DNA of 64,000 bases from Rhizobium sp. Q54 (GCA_945882615.1 CAMCWK010000001.1:1-64000); one strand, 5' to 3'. Positions 17,153 to 26,730 are shown, counted from the stretch's first letter. Program-made: numbers and translations. The notes: generated by a model from the sequence alone, not told the origin.

Positions 17153-17433
17153 GACAAGGCGGGCCGCGCGACAGCGTCTTCGGGCCGCTGCGTCAGGCGA
17201 AAACGCCGACCTTCCGCACTGCACTAACAAAAACTGCGCGTCAGCGCAGTGAGCTGGGCCGCGGCAGGGACACAGTCTCAATCCTCATCTACTCCGCCCC
17301 AATTCTTCAGGGGTGTTCATCTCCATGCAATCGCGGGAATGCCGCCGACCACCCCTATACGTCAAATCGCGTACGGGCTTGTACGCGCTCCCCGCATACG
17401 TTTGAGGCTGGATTATTTGGGCAGGGGACGGCG

Positions 17434-18690
17434 ATGCATATGAGATTGGCGCGTTTCATTTTGCTGGCGGCACTGACCTGTTCGGCCACATCCGCGCAAG
17501 CGGCGACGGCGCTGCGCTTCAGCAAGATGGCCGATGGCAGCGGCAAGTCCGTCAGCGACGCCGTCATCGTTGTGGACGGCGAAAAAATCGTGAGCGTCGG
17601 CAGCGGCGACGCCGCCGTCCCGGCCGGCGCGACCGTGATCGATCTGCGCAAATACACCGCCATTCCCGGCATGATCGACCTGCACACACATCTCCCCCAG
17701 TTTTGGGACGAGGCGCCGGGCACCACCCCCTACAGAAAAGCCCCGCGCACGGCGGGTGAGACCACGGTCATGGCCCTGAAGAACCTGCGCCTCACCCTGG
17801 AGGCAGGCGTGACCACGGCGCGCGATCTCAGCACGCGGGAAGAAGGCGTGGATATCGCGCTGCGCAATCTCATTAATAACGGCTACGTGGTCGGGCCGCG
17901 GATGTTCGTCGCCGGCCGCGGCCTGGGCGCGACACCGCGCGCGCTCGGCGGCATCAACGGTCCTTATGAAATGATGAAGGCGGTACGCGAAAATATCGCA
18001 GCGGGCGCGGATCTGATCAAGCTGTACGGATCCCCCGGCGGTGGACAAAACCTGGTCGGAGGCAAGACGCTCACCCTTGAGGAAGTGAAGGCGGCGGTGG
18101 AGGTCGCCCATTCGCTCGGCCGGAAAGTCGTCTTTCATTCCTATGGCCCCGAAGGCGCCAAAGTGGGGGCGATGGCGGGTGTCGATGATATCGAGCATGC
18201 CCTCGACATGGACGACGAGACCTTGGCGATGATGAAGGCCAAGGGCATCGTTTACGTGCCCACCATCGACCACAATCGGTTCTACTCCGACAACGCGGAA
18301 CGCTTTGAATTCCGCAAAGGTGTCGAAGCCGATTTCAGCGCTTTCATCGCCAGGAATATCGAGATGACCCGGCGGGCCTTCAAGGCGGGTGTGAAAATCG
18401 GCATGGGCTCGGATGCGCTCTTCACCATGCATGGCCAGAACACGCGCGAGCTGGGCGCATTGGTGAAGGCGGGTCTGACCCCGGCCCAGGCGCTAGCATC
18501 GGCCACGACAGTCCCCGCCGCGCTGCTGGGCAAGGAGAAAGTGCTTGGAGCGATCGCGCCGGGCTATTTCGCCGACATCGTCGCCGTCGAGGGCGATCCC
18601 CTGGCCGACGTCAATGTCACCATCACCAAAGTCCGTTGGGTGATGAAGGGTGGCGCGGTGGTGGTGGACAAGACCGGCAGTCCGAAGTGA
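17434..18690 (+). CDS. Exported metal-dependent amidohydrolase
   Basis: A 418-aa amidohydrolase-superfamily protein of the imidazolonepropionase/prolidase-like group. A signal peptide (LARFILLAALTCSATSAQA) sends it to the periplasm. Metal-site motifs are MIDLHTHLP (HxH), the lysine in ADLIKLYGS, VVFHSYGP, DDIEHALDMD and GMGSDALF (Asp). The C-terminal return of the composite beta-domain, APGYFADIVAVEGDPLADV, is typical. The substrate is unknown; relatives cleave Xaa-Pro or other amide bonds. An exported amidase follows 60 bases downstream and probably shares the transcript. A second ATG two codons in is equally possible. Confidence 0.9.
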   Translation: MHMRLARFILLAALTCSATSAQAATALRFSKMADGSGKSVSDAVIVVDGEKIVSVGSGDAAVPAGATVIDLRKYTAIPGMIDLHTHLPQFWDEAPGTTPYRKAPRTAGETTVMALKNLRLTLEAGVTTARDLSTREEGVDIALRNLINNGYVVGPRMFVAGRGLGATPRALGGINGPYEMMKAVRENIAAGADLIKLYGSPGGGQNLVGGKTLTLEEVKAAVEVAHSLGRKVVFHSYGPEGAKVGAMAGVDDIEHALDMDDETLAMMKAKGIVYVPTIDHNRFYSDNAERFEFRKGVEADFSAFIARNIEMTRRAFKAGVKIGMGSDALFTMHGQNTRELGALVKAGLTPAQALASATTVPAALLGKEKVLGAIAPGYFADIVAVEGDPLADVNVTITKVRWVMKGGAVVVDKTGSPK

Positions 18691-18750
18691 CAGCGTTTCG
18701 AGCGCATGCGTTGGAGGCGCCCGTTTCTTGATTCATTCAGGGGTATCGCC

Positions 18751-21093
18751 GTGAGAATTCCTAATGTTGTTGCCGCAACGTTCGGCATATTGCTGGTGCA
18801 TTTGACCGCTCCGGCATTCGCTTTTCAGGTCGAGGAAGCCAGCATCCGGGGCATTCAGGCCGCGATCCAGAGCGGTGCGACCACCTGCCGGCAAGTGGTG
18901 CAGGCCTATATCGACCGCGCCAAGGCCTATAACGGCGTTTGCACGGCGTTGGTGACCAGGGACGGCATGCCGGTGCAAAGCAGGCCCGGTACGGTTCGCG
19001 CGGGATCGCCCTTGAAGTTTTCGGCCGCGACGGTCGCCGTCAGCAAGATCCTGCCGGATTTTGACAAGTACAAAGGCTTGCCGATCGAGTATGGGCGGCT
19101 GGACCCCACCTTTTCCGATCCCACGGTCGTTCAACAATACGGCATGGTCACGGTCATTCCCGGTGCCGGCCAGGTCAATGCGCTGAGTACGCTGAACATC
19201 CGCGGCGAGCGCTCGGTCACCTGCAAGGGCGCGTTCGATGCGCCGCCCGGCAAAGCGTTGCCGGCCGGTGCGCCCGGGGTTTGCGAGAAATTCCGCCAGC
19301 AGCCGGATGCCTTGGAATACGCCGCTTCGCTCGACAGGAAATACGGCAGACATCCGAACCTCAAGGCCAAGCCGATGTATTGCGCCGTGTTCTCGTTCAA
19401 GGACGTTTTCGACACCAAGGACATGCGCAGCACGGGAGGTGCCGACGCCAACTACGCCATGGACGTGCCGCCAGAGGACGCGACCGTGGTCGCCGAGCTG
19501 CGCGCCAAGGGCGCCATCATCTACGCCAAGGCAACCTTGCAGGAATACAATGCCGCTCCCGGCAATCCCCGGGTGCCAAATGCCGCCAGGGTCAAGACCC
19601 GCACCTACGGCGTCAGCCAGCGCAGCAGTTGGGGCAGTGTGGCCTGCAATCCCTATGACACCGAACGCGAGACCGGCGGCTCCAGCTCCGGTTCGGCGGT
19701 GTCGGTGGCCGCGAACCTGGCCACCTGCTCCCTTTGCGAAGAGACTGGCGGCTCCTGCCGCCAGCCGGCCTGGCGCAACAACATCGTCGCACTGATGACC
19801 ACCAAGGGCATGATCCCATACGGCGGCGCCATCGGCTCCGATCCCTATCTGGATCGCGCCGGCATTCAATGCCGCAGCATCAAGGATGCGGCCGCGGTGC
19901 TCGACGCCATCAAAAATCCGGTGCGCGGCTACTTCGATCCGCGCGACATCTATTCGGCGCTTCCCAAGAGTCTTATTTCCAGGGCGCCTTACAGTTCGTT
20001 CGTCGGTGGGAAGGCGAGGGCTGCAAAAGGCGCCAAACCGCTCGCGGGACTGCGCATCGGCATTGTGCGCGAATTCATGGTCAAGCACACCGCCAACGAC
20101 GCGGCGGTCAGCGATCTGGCGAACGATGAAATCAAGAAGGTGCTGCGCGACAAGTTGGGCGCCAGGATCGTCGAATCCCACGACCCCAAGTATCCGGATG
20201 ATCCGGACGTGCCCAATATGACCTACACGTTCCAGCGGGCGCTGGCGGAGATACTGCCCGTCCACATGCCGGAGTATTTCACCAGCAAAGTCGGCGAGAT
20301 CGTGGCCGGCGGCGATGGTGGTGAAGGCGGTAGCGGCGATGGCGCAGCGAAGCCCTCTGACAAATTGGCCTTCGGCGTGGACGGGTTTGATATCAGCACA
20401 CGCGACTACATCGCCAAGCTGGCGGAAAACAAGGCGCCGCTGTCGGATGAGCTTAACATCCGCCGGATCTCGGCGTCGCCGCGGATCCATAGTTTCGGAT
20501 TTCACATGGAGCAGTATCTGTTGCGCCGGGGCGATAGCCGGATCAAGGATTGGCCCAGTCTCGTCGCCAACTCCAAGGACTTCAACGAGGCGCATGCGGT
20601 GGCGATGCTGAACACCTCCAACAAACTGGACATCGCGTCTCCAGGCATGACGCAGCGCGTGAAGATGCGCGAGGTCATGCGCATGGTGATCGACAAGGTG
20701 ATGCACGAGAACCGGATCGACGTGCTGGTCAATCCCACCATTACCATTCCGCCTGTGCTCAACGGCGGTGCTGCGCAACCGGCGATCAATGGCCGGCCGC
20801 AGGGCCGCTTCCCCCTCAGTGCAGATGTGGGCATCCCGGAAATCACCGTGCCCGCCGGCTTCAACGGCGTCATGTATGAGCCGAAGTTTCAACTCAACGA
20901 CAAACAGGACGCTTACCGCACCGTCGCCAACGACACCGATAAGACGACCATGAAATATCCGATGCCATACGGTCTCTCGTTTTGGGCCGGTGCGGGCGAG
21001 GAGCCGATGGTCATCAAAGTGGCGTCGATCTATGAACAGGCGACCAAGCACCGCATGGCGCCGCCGGCGTTCGGACCTGTGACGAAAAAGTAG
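18751..21093 (+). CDS. Exported amidase-signature hydrolase
   Basis: A 780-aa amidase-signature enzyme, longer than the usual ~480-500 because of inserts before and after the core. The Ser-Ser-Lys triad is visible: the lysine in VFSFKDVFDTKDM, a serine in GGSSSGSAVSVAA and the nucleophile in ETGGSCRQPA. A GTG at 18751 with AGGGG six bases upstream starts a signal peptide (IPNVVAATFGILLVHLTAPAFA), so it was preferred to the track ATG. Cysteines near the core (CSLCEETGGSC) could form disulfides in the periplasm. With the preceding amidohydrolase it forms an exported amide-degrading pair whose substrate is unknown. Confidence 0.88.
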   Translation: MRIPNVVAATFGILLVHLTAPAFAFQVEEASIRGIQAAIQSGATTCRQVVQAYIDRAKAYNGVCTALVTRDGMPVQSRPGTVRAGSPLKFSAATVAVSKILPDFDKYKGLPIEYGRLDPTFSDPTVVQQYGMVTVIPGAGQVNALSTLNIRGERSVTCKGAFDAPPGKALPAGAPGVCEKFRQQPDALEYAASLDRKYGRHPNLKAKPMYCAVFSFKDVFDTKDMRSTGGADANYAMDVPPEDATVVAELRAKGAIIYAKATLQEYNAAPGNPRVPNAARVKTRTYGVSQRSSWGSVACNPYDTERETGGSSSGSAVSVAANLATCSLCEETGGSCRQPAWRNNIVALMTTKGMIPYGGAIGSDPYLDRAGIQCRSIKDAAAVLDAIKNPVRGYFDPRDIYSALPKSLISRAPYSSFVGGKARAAKGAKPLAGLRIGIVREFMVKHTANDAAVSDLANDEIKKVLRDKLGARIVESHDPKYPDDPDVPNMTYTFQRALAEILPVHMPEYFTSKVGEIVAGGDGGEGGSGDGAAKPSDKLAFGVDGFDISTRDYIAKLAENKAPLSDELNIRRISASPRIHSFGFHMEQYLLRRGDSRIKDWPSLVANSKDFNEAHAVAMLNTSNKLDIASPGMTQRVKMREVMRMVIDKVMHENRIDVLVNPTITIPPVLNGGAAQPAINGRPQGRFPLSADVGIPEITVPAGFNGVMYEPKFQLNDKQDAYRTVANDTDKTTMKYPMPYGLSFWAGAGEEPMVIKVASIYEQATKHRMAPPAFGPVTKK

Positions 21094-21186
21094 CGAGGGA
21101 TTGGAAGACACATCGGGCAGGGTGTTCGCAATTTCTCCCTAACCGCTTGTCTTTCCTGGGTTGTGCTACCGCGCGACGGTCTCTCA

Positions 21187-21633
21187 TCACCCCGGTATCT
21201 CCGGCGTCACCAGCTTCGCCAGTTGGTCCAGCGACTCCTGCCACCCCAGGTAACAGGCTTCCACCGGAATCAACGCCGGGATGCCGGATTGCTCGATCTC
21301 GATTTCCGTGCCGACCGAGACGGCTTTCAGCTTCACCGTCACGTTCATGACGCCCGGCAGGTTCGGATCGTCGAAGCGGTCGGTGTAGCGGATCAGCGAG
21401 TGGGGAACGAGTTCGACATACTCCCCGCCGAAGGAATGCGAATTGCCGCTGGTGAAATTGGTGAAGGCCATGCGGAAGGTACCGCCGACTTTCGCTTCCA
21501 GATGCTCCACCGTGCAGGTGAAGCCATGGGGCGGCAGCCATTTGGCCAGGGCGCCGGCGTCCAGGAATGCGCGATAGAGTTTTTCGGGCTTGGTGGCCAG
21601 CACGCGGTGCAGCCGGACGGTGTTCTCGGACAT
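21187..21633 (-). CDS. SRPBCC (AHSA1-like) family protein
   Basis: A 148-aa START/AHSA1-type protein. Typical elements are VRLHRVLATKPEKLYRAFLD, LAKWLPPHGFTC, EAKVGGTFRMAFTN and the C-terminal helix GWQESLDQLAKLV. The family forms a hydrophobic pocket, but the ligand is unknown. The ATG at 21633 was chosen because a perfect AAGGAGG lies six bases upstream; the 361-aa track ORF runs far into the opposite-strand TPR gene. Confidence 0.9.
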   Translation of the reverse strand: MSENTVRLHRVLATKPEKLYRAFLDAGALAKWLPPHGFTCTVEHLEAKVGGTFRMAFTNFTSGNSHSFGGEYVELVPHSLIRYTDRFDDPNLPGVMNVTVKLKAVSVGTEIEIEQSGIPALIPVEACYLGWQESLDQLAKLVTPEIPG

Positions 21634-21807
21634 GGGATGCCTCCTTGGCGTTGTATCCTTGTATATCTTTAAGACGCAGGACCAGTGTGCCTTCCGACAT
21701 CCCGCTTGCGCGATTTTGCCGGTTCCGAAAAAAGCGCCCGACCGGCCGGGATTGCGCCTGCGAAAAGCAGGCTTGCCCGCCGCCATCAGTCCGGTCATAT
21801 CAAGCCC

Positions 21808-23229
21808 ATGGACCTTCACGCTACCTTTGAGCTGGCCGCTGCCGCGCTCGCGCAAGGCGATTTGGTTGAGGCGGAACGCGGCTTTCTGGAGCTGCTGGCG
21901 CGGCAGCCGGGCAACCCGCAAATTCGCCACCCCCTGGCCGTGACCCTGGCCCAGCAGGGCCGCACCGCCGAGGCGGTGGAGATGCTTGGCGCCGTCGTCA
22001 AAAGCCGTCCGGACGATCCGGACATGCTGCTGGATTATGGCGTGATCCTGCGCGAAGCCGGCCGTTTCGAGGAGGCGCTGGCGGCATTCGACCATGCGCT
22101 GGCGGTGCAGCCCGGCAATCCCGATCTGATGAAGCTGCGTGGCGACACGCTGGTGTCGCTGAAACGGGCCGACGAAGCATTGGCCAGTTATGACCGGATA
22201 CTCGCCTTCCGGCCCAATACCGCCATGCTGCAGCACAGCCGCGGCAATGCCCTGCGTGCCCTCGGCCGCCATGACGAAGCGGTCACCAGTTTCGACCGTG
22301 CTTTGGCGCTAGAGCCCGATTTCACCCCGGCGCTGTATGACCGGGGCACCTCGCTGGCGGCACGCCACCGGATCGCCGAATGGTTCGCAGGATTCGCGCG
22401 CTTCACCCAACGATGGGTAGGCGCCAAAAGCTGGTCGGCATTCGGCGACAATGATGCGCCGCCGCCGGCGCATCAGGCGCAGCATGACAGCGAGCAGCGC
22501 GCCTATCACAAGGTCATGGGCATCAAGCTCACCGGCGAACGGCCGCATATCGAAAGCGGTGCGCGCCTGTCCGGTCCCGCCATCAATCCGGACAATGCGC
22601 CGGCTGCCGCCAAGGCGTGGCGCGACAGCCGGCCCCAGATTGTGGTGATCGACAATCTTCTCACCGACGAAGCGCTGGATGCCATGCGGCGCTATTGCTG
22701 GGGCTCCACCATGTGGCGCAGTGCCTATGACGGGGGGTATATCGGCGCTTTTCCCGAACAGGGCTTTGCCGCGCCGCTGCTGGCCCAGATCGTGGAGGAA
22801 TTCCGCACCGCCTTTTCGGACATCTGCGGCGAGCATGCCCTGAAATATGTCTGGGGCTTCAAGTATGACAGCGCCATGGACGGCATCGGCATTCATGCCG
22901 ACGCCGCGGCGGTAAATGTCAATTTCTGGATCACGCCGGACGAGGCCAATCTCGATCCCGACCATGGCGGGCTGGTGGTGTGGGACAAGGCCGCGCCGCT
23001 GGACTGGGATTTCAACACGTTCAACACGGACGAGGGCGCCATCCGGGATTTCCTGGCCGAAAGCGGCGCGCGGCCAGTGACCATTCCCTATCGCGCCAAC
23101 CGGGCGGTGATTTTTGATTCCGACCTGTTCCACCAGACAGACGTGATCCGGTTCAAGCCCGGCTACGAGAACCGCCGCATCAATGTGACGCTGCTCTATG
23201 GCGAGCGCGCTCCGGGCGCGCTAGGCTGA
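21808..23229 (+). CDS. TPR protein with C-terminal 2-oxoglutarate/Fe(II) oxygenase-like domain
   Basis: A 473-aa two-part protein. Residues of about 5-200 are tetratricopeptide repeats (for example RFEEALAAFDHALAVQPGNP, RHDEAVTSFDRALALEPDF). Residues of about 280-470 look like a double-stranded beta-helix oxygenase: GIHADAAAVNVNFWI gives an HxD pair, LFHQTDVIRF the distal His, and NRRINVTLLYGER the Arg that would bind 2-oxoglutarate. TPR-oxygenase fusions hydroxylate proteins or peptides; the target here is unknown. The ATG at 21808 starts the first repeat. A JmjC-like gene follows 4 bases later, so the two are surely co-expressed. Confidence 0.82.
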   Translation: MDLHATFELAAAALAQGDLVEAERGFLELLARQPGNPQIRHPLAVTLAQQGRTAEAVEMLGAVVKSRPDDPDMLLDYGVILREAGRFEEALAAFDHALAVQPGNPDLMKLRGDTLVSLKRADEALASYDRILAFRPNTAMLQHSRGNALRALGRHDEAVTSFDRALALEPDFTPALYDRGTSLAARHRIAEWFAGFARFTQRWVGAKSWSAFGDNDAPPPAHQAQHDSEQRAYHKVMGIKLTGERPHIESGARLSGPAINPDNAPAAAKAWRDSRPQIVVIDNLLTDEALDAMRRYCWGSTMWRSAYDGGYIGAFPEQGFAAPLLAQIVEEFRTAFSDICGEHALKYVWGFKYDSAMDGIGIHADAAAVNVNFWITPDEANLDPDHGGLVVWDKAAPLDWDFNTFNTDEGAIRDFLAESGARPVTIPYRANRAVIFDSDLFHQTDVIRFKPGYENRRINVTLLYGERAPGALG

Positions 23230-23233
23230 ATCC

Positions 23234-24415
23234 ATGCTGGATTTCGATCAAATCATCGCCCCCCTTACCCTCGATAAACTCATCCGCGACCATTGGGGCA
23301 AATCCTTCGCCCGGATGCAGGGACCGCCGGACCGTTTCGCCGACCTGTTCAGCTGGGACGAGCTGAACACGGTGCTGGAAACCCACCGGCTGATGCCACC
23401 GCGCTTCAAGCTGTTCAAGGACGGGCAGGCGATCGATCCGATGCGCTACATCACACCGCCGCACATGGGCACCCCCCGGCTGGATTCGGGCGGGCTGGCG
23501 GTCTGTCTGGCGGAAGGCGCCTCGCTGATCCTCAACGACGTCCAGGAAGTGCATCCGCGCCTGCGCGAACTGATGCAGGTGTTCCAGGCCGCGCTGAAGA
23601 CCGATACCTATGCCAATCTCTATGCCGCCTGGCATACCCAGAAGGCTTTCGACCTGCATTGGGACCCGCAGGATTCCATCATCCTGCAGCTTTCGGGAAA
23701 GAAGCGCTGGAAGGTCTACAAGCCCACGCGCCTGCATCCGCTGGAAGATGATGTTGAAAAGCCCGTTTCCCCGACCGGTGAGCCGGTATGGGAGGGCGTG
23801 ATGAAGGAAGGCGACGCCATCTACATCCCGCGCGGCTGGTGGCATGTGGTTCATCCGCTCAACGAGCCCAGCCTGCATCTGACGGTTTCCCTCACCCCGC
23901 CCAAGGGCATCGATCTTCTGGGCTGGGCGGTTTCCAAATTGCGCAGCGAGGTGCTGGTGCGCGCCGGTCTGCCGGCGTTTCTGGGCGATGCCGCCAAAGT
24001 CACGCACATGAAGAGCCTGCGTGAGCTGGTCGTGGGCGTGCTGACCGACGACGCCATGAATGACTTTCTGGGCCAATGGGACGCCAATATCGGCCACACC
24101 CCGCACATCCGCCTGCCGGGTTCGCCGTATCAGCAATTCTCCGAAATCGCCGAGGACAATACTGTGCGGCTAGCCACCCTCAATCGCCTGCCGCTGACGC
24201 CCTTCGGCGAGGCCTTTGAATTCAAGGCGGTGGGAAAATTATGGACCGTGCCCGCCGCGCTGATCCCTGCGCTTGGCATGCTGCACAACGCAAAGGCTGT
24301 GCGCGTTGCCGAACTCTCCGCCGCATTGCCCAATGATGCCGCGCGCGATGATCTGAAAAAAAGTCTCGCCGTGCTGGCCCGTTCCGGCGTGGTGCTGGTC
24401 GAAAAACAGACCTGA
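23234..24415 (+). CDS. JmjC/cupin-like oxygenase
   Basis: A 393-aa protein of the cupin-8/ROX-like JmjC group. The catalytic core at about residues 90-220 shows AFDLHWDPQDSIILQLSGKK (HxD metal ligands followed by the conserved GKKRWKVYKP strand) and GDAIYIPRGWWHVVHP (distal His). The ~170 C-terminal residues look like the dimerisation and winged-helix part of ribosomal-oxygenase-type enzymes. Members hydroxylate ribosomal proteins or other peptides. It starts 4 bases after the TPR-oxygenase gene. Confidence 0.87.
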   Translation: MLDFDQIIAPLTLDKLIRDHWGKSFARMQGPPDRFADLFSWDELNTVLETHRLMPPRFKLFKDGQAIDPMRYITPPHMGTPRLDSGGLAVCLAEGASLILNDVQEVHPRLRELMQVFQAALKTDTYANLYAAWHTQKAFDLHWDPQDSIILQLSGKKRWKVYKPTRLHPLEDDVEKPVSPTGEPVWEGVMKEGDAIYIPRGWWHVVHPLNEPSLHLTVSLTPPKGIDLLGWAVSKLRSEVLVRAGLPAFLGDAAKVTHMKSLRELVVGVLTDDAMNDFLGQWDANIGHTPHIRLPGSPYQQFSEIAEDNTVRLATLNRLPLTPFGEAFEFKAVGKLWTVPAALIPALGMLHNAKAVRVAELSAALPNDAARDDLKKSLAVLARSGVVLVEKQT

Positions 24416-24557
24416 GTCTCTTCGGGCCCAACCGAGAAGTTCCCAAAGACGCCTTTTTGCGGTCCAGTCCGTGCCACAATACCGCCACCGGCGCGGCCGT
24501 TCATCTCTCACCTTCAACACGGCCCAAAGCGAGCGGGCAAAAAGGGAGAGACCCTCT

Positions 24558-24902
24558 ATGACGGCAACAAAAGCAATGATCGCGGTCCTGGCGCTGGGCG
24601 TGACGCTCGGGGGATGCGCCACCCGCGAGTCGGTAGAGAATGCACAGGCCAGCGCAAATGCCGCGGACAGGCGCGCCATGAACGCGCAGGGCCGCGCCGA
24701 TGATGCCTATGGCGTGGGCCAGGAGGCCCTGGGCGTCGGCCATGATGCCAAGAGCGCCGCGCTGATCGCCGAGCAGAAGGCCGACCAGGCCAATGCCGAT
24801 CTTTCGGCCGTCAAACGGCGCATCAGCGCGATGGAGTGGCAGGGCAAGCCGCAAAAAAAGGCCCGCAAGGCCCGCACCACCCAGGCGCGGACGAATTCTT
24901 GA
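24558..24902 (+). CDS. Small alanine-rich lipoprotein (Lpp-like)
   Basis: A 114-aa lipoprotein. The signal peptide ends in GVTLGGC (lipobox), followed by ~60 residues of Ala-rich heptads (ENAQASANAADRRAMNAQGRAD and on) expected to form an alanine-zipper coiled coil, and a Lys/Arg/Thr-rich tail that could bind peptidoglycan. The ATG at 24558, after AAAGGGAGAG, was chosen over the track start. It resembles Lpp-type structural lipoproteins rather than an enzyme. Confidence 0.8.
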   Translation: MTATKAMIAVLALGVTLGGCATRESVENAQASANAADRRAMNAQGRADDAYGVGQEALGVGHDAKSAALIAEQKADQANADLSAVKRRISAMEWQGKPQKKARKARTTQARTNS

Positions 24903-24927
24903 CCCCCTCCGGCCTTCGCTTCCTGTC

Positions 24928-25002
24928 GGCATCCGCAAGTGCGGATGCCTAAGTCGCTTCGGCCACCTCCCCCTCTGATGCGCTTGCGCGCAGAGGGGGA
25001 GG
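24928..25002. terminator. Two stacked perfect hairpins between convergent genes
   Basis: GGCATCCGCA/TGCGGATGCC (10 bp, loop AG) is followed by CCTCCCCCTCTG/CAGAGGGGGAGG (12 bp, loop of 13). They lie between the lipoprotein stop and the alcohol dehydrogenase stop. Neither has a T-run, so a transcript-end role is inferred from position. Confidence 0.55.
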
Positions 25003-25018
25003 CGGGCCTGCGATTGTG

Positions 25019-26077
25019 TCAACTGTTCTTCAGTGTGCTCATGTCAATTACGAAGCGATACTTCACATCGCTCTTGAGCATGCGCTCATAGGCCTTTTCG
25101 ATGTCCTGCATCGCGATCATCTCGATGTCCGAGGTGATGCCGTGCTTGGCGCAGAAATCCAGCATCTCCTGGGTCTCGGCGATGCCGCCGATCAGCGAGC
25201 CCGCGATGGTGCGGCGCTTGAAGATCAGGTTGAATACGGCGGGCGAGGGATGCGGCGAGGCCGGTACGCCCACCACCACCATGGCGCCGTCACGCTTGAG
25301 CAGGCTGGTGAACGCGTCCAGATTGTGCGGCGCCGCCACGGTGTTGATGATCAGATCGAAGCTGCCCGCATGTTTGGCCATCTCGTCGGCATTCTTCGAC
25401 ACCACGACGTCGTCGGCGCCCAGCGCCTTGGCGTCGGCGATCTTGTCCGGCGAGGTGGTGAAGGCGATTGTCCTGGCGCCCAGCGCGTGACTGAGTTTCA
25501 CGCCCATATGGCCGAGCCCGCCGATGCCGACCACCCCGACCTTCTTGCCCGGTCCGGCCTTCCAGTGTTTCAGCGGCGACCAGGTGGTGATGCCGGCGCA
25601 CAAGAGCGGGGCGGCGGCGGCCAGGTCTTTTTCGGCATGATTGATGGCCAGCACGAAATGCTGGTCCACCGTGATGGCGGCGCTGTAGCCGCCATGGGTG
25701 TTGGGGCCGCCGCCGACCGGGCCGTTATAGGTGCCGGTGAAACCGACCGGCCCGTCGCAATACTGTTCCAGGTCTTCCTTGCAGGAGCCGCAGGTTCGGC
25801 AGCTGTCCACCAGGCAGCCGACGCCGACGATCTGGCCCGGCTTGAACTTTTTTACCTCGGCGCCGACGCGGGTCACCTTGCCGATGATCTCGTGGCCGGG
25901 GACGCAAGGGTACTGGGTACCGGGCCATTCGCCGCGTGCGGTATGCAGGTCGCTGTGGCAGACGCCGCAGAACAGAATCTCGATGGCGACATCCCGGGGG
26001 CCCGGCTCCCGGCGCTCGATCATGGCGGGGGCGAAAGGGGTGGTGGGGGACTGGGCGGCAAAGGCTTTGGTCTGCAT
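25019..26077 (-). CDS. Zinc-dependent NAD(P)-alcohol dehydrogenase (YahK/CAD type)
   Basis: A 352-aa medium-chain dehydrogenase. The catalytic zinc site is FCGVCHSDLHTARGEW and PGHEIIGKV. The structural zinc loop is CRTCGSCKEDLEQYC. The cofactor loop is VGVVGIGGLGHMGVKLSHALG. Sequence layout matches the YahK/cinnamyl-alcohol-dehydrogenase branch that reduces a range of aldehydes. The ATG at 26077 with AGGAG five bases upstream was preferred to the track start 16 codons earlier. Confidence 0.93.
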   Translation of the reverse strand: MQTKAFAAQSPTTPFAPAMIERREPGPRDVAIEILFCGVCHSDLHTARGEWPGTQYPCVPGHEIIGKVTRVGAEVKKFKPGQIVGVGCLVDSCRTCGSCKEDLEQYCDGPVGFTGTYNGPVGGGPNTHGGYSAAITVDQHFVLAINHAEKDLAAAAPLLCAGITTWSPLKHWKAGPGKKVGVVGIGGLGHMGVKLSHALGARTIAFTTSPDKIADAKALGADDVVVSKNADEMAKHAGSFDLIINTVAAPHNLDAFTSLLKRDGAMVVVGVPASPHPSPAVFNLIFKRRTIAGSLIGGIAETQEMLDFCAKHGITSDIEMIAMQDIEKAYERMLKSDVKYRFVIDMSTLKNS

Positions 26078-26196
26078 GGCGGCTCCTGAAATAAACTGCG
26101 GCAACCTAAGGGGGGTTCGTGCCAATTGTCGCGGGCGGGTTGACGCACCGCAGCATTGAACTTATCACCCCGGCGCTTTCAGTCAGGACCTAGCGT

Positions 26197-26730
26197 ATGC
26201 GCGTAGACCAGATCCCGGTGGGGAAAAACGCCCCCGAGGACGTCAATGTCATCATCGAAGTGCCGATCGGCGGCGAGCCGATCAAGTATGAGCTGGACAA
26301 GGCGTCCGGCGCGCTGGTGGTGGACCGGTTCCTCTATACCGCGATGCGTTATCCCGGCAATTACGGCTTCATCCCGCACACTCTGTCCGGGGATGGCGAT
26401 CCCGTAGATGTCCTCGTCGCCAACTCCCGCGCCATCGCGCCGGGCGCGGTGATGAGTGTGCGACCGGTCGGTGTGCTCCTGATGGAAGACAATGCCGGCA
26501 TGGACGAGAAGATCGTTGCGGTGCCGTCCTCGCACATCACCCAGCGTTTCGACGGGATTACCAATTACAGCGATCTGCCGGACATCACCCTCAAGCAGAT
26601 CGAGCATTTCTTTGCCCATTACAAGGATCTGGAACCCGGCAAATGGGTCAAGATCATCCGCTGGGGCGATGCCACGGAAGCCAGGAAGATGATCCTGGAT
26701 GGCGTCACCCGGGCCAAATCCGGCAAGTAG
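26197..26730 (+). CDS. ppa: Inorganic pyrophosphatase (family I)
   Basis: A 177-aa soluble pyrophosphatase that removes PPi from biosynthetic reactions. Active-site strings include [41 protein letters not shown] (the DxDPxD metal cluster) and [23 protein letters not shown]. Length is typical of bacterial hexameric enzymes. It stands alone between the alcohol dehydrogenase and a diguanylate cyclase. Confidence 0.97.
   Translation: MRVDQIPVGKNAPEDVNVIIEVPIGGEPIKYELDKASGALVVDRFLYTAMRYPGNYGFIPHTLSGDGDPVDVLVANSRAIAPGAVMSVRPVGVLLMEDNAGMDEKIVAVPSSHITQRFDGITNYSDLPDITLKQIEHFFAHYKDLEPGKWVKIIRWGDATEARKMILDGVTRAKSGK

Noticed and set aside
18733-21111. 792-aa minus-strand ORF opposite the amidase
   Set aside because: Composition (many His, Arg, Gly, Gln) and lack of any motif mark it as the antisense shadow of the amidase gene.
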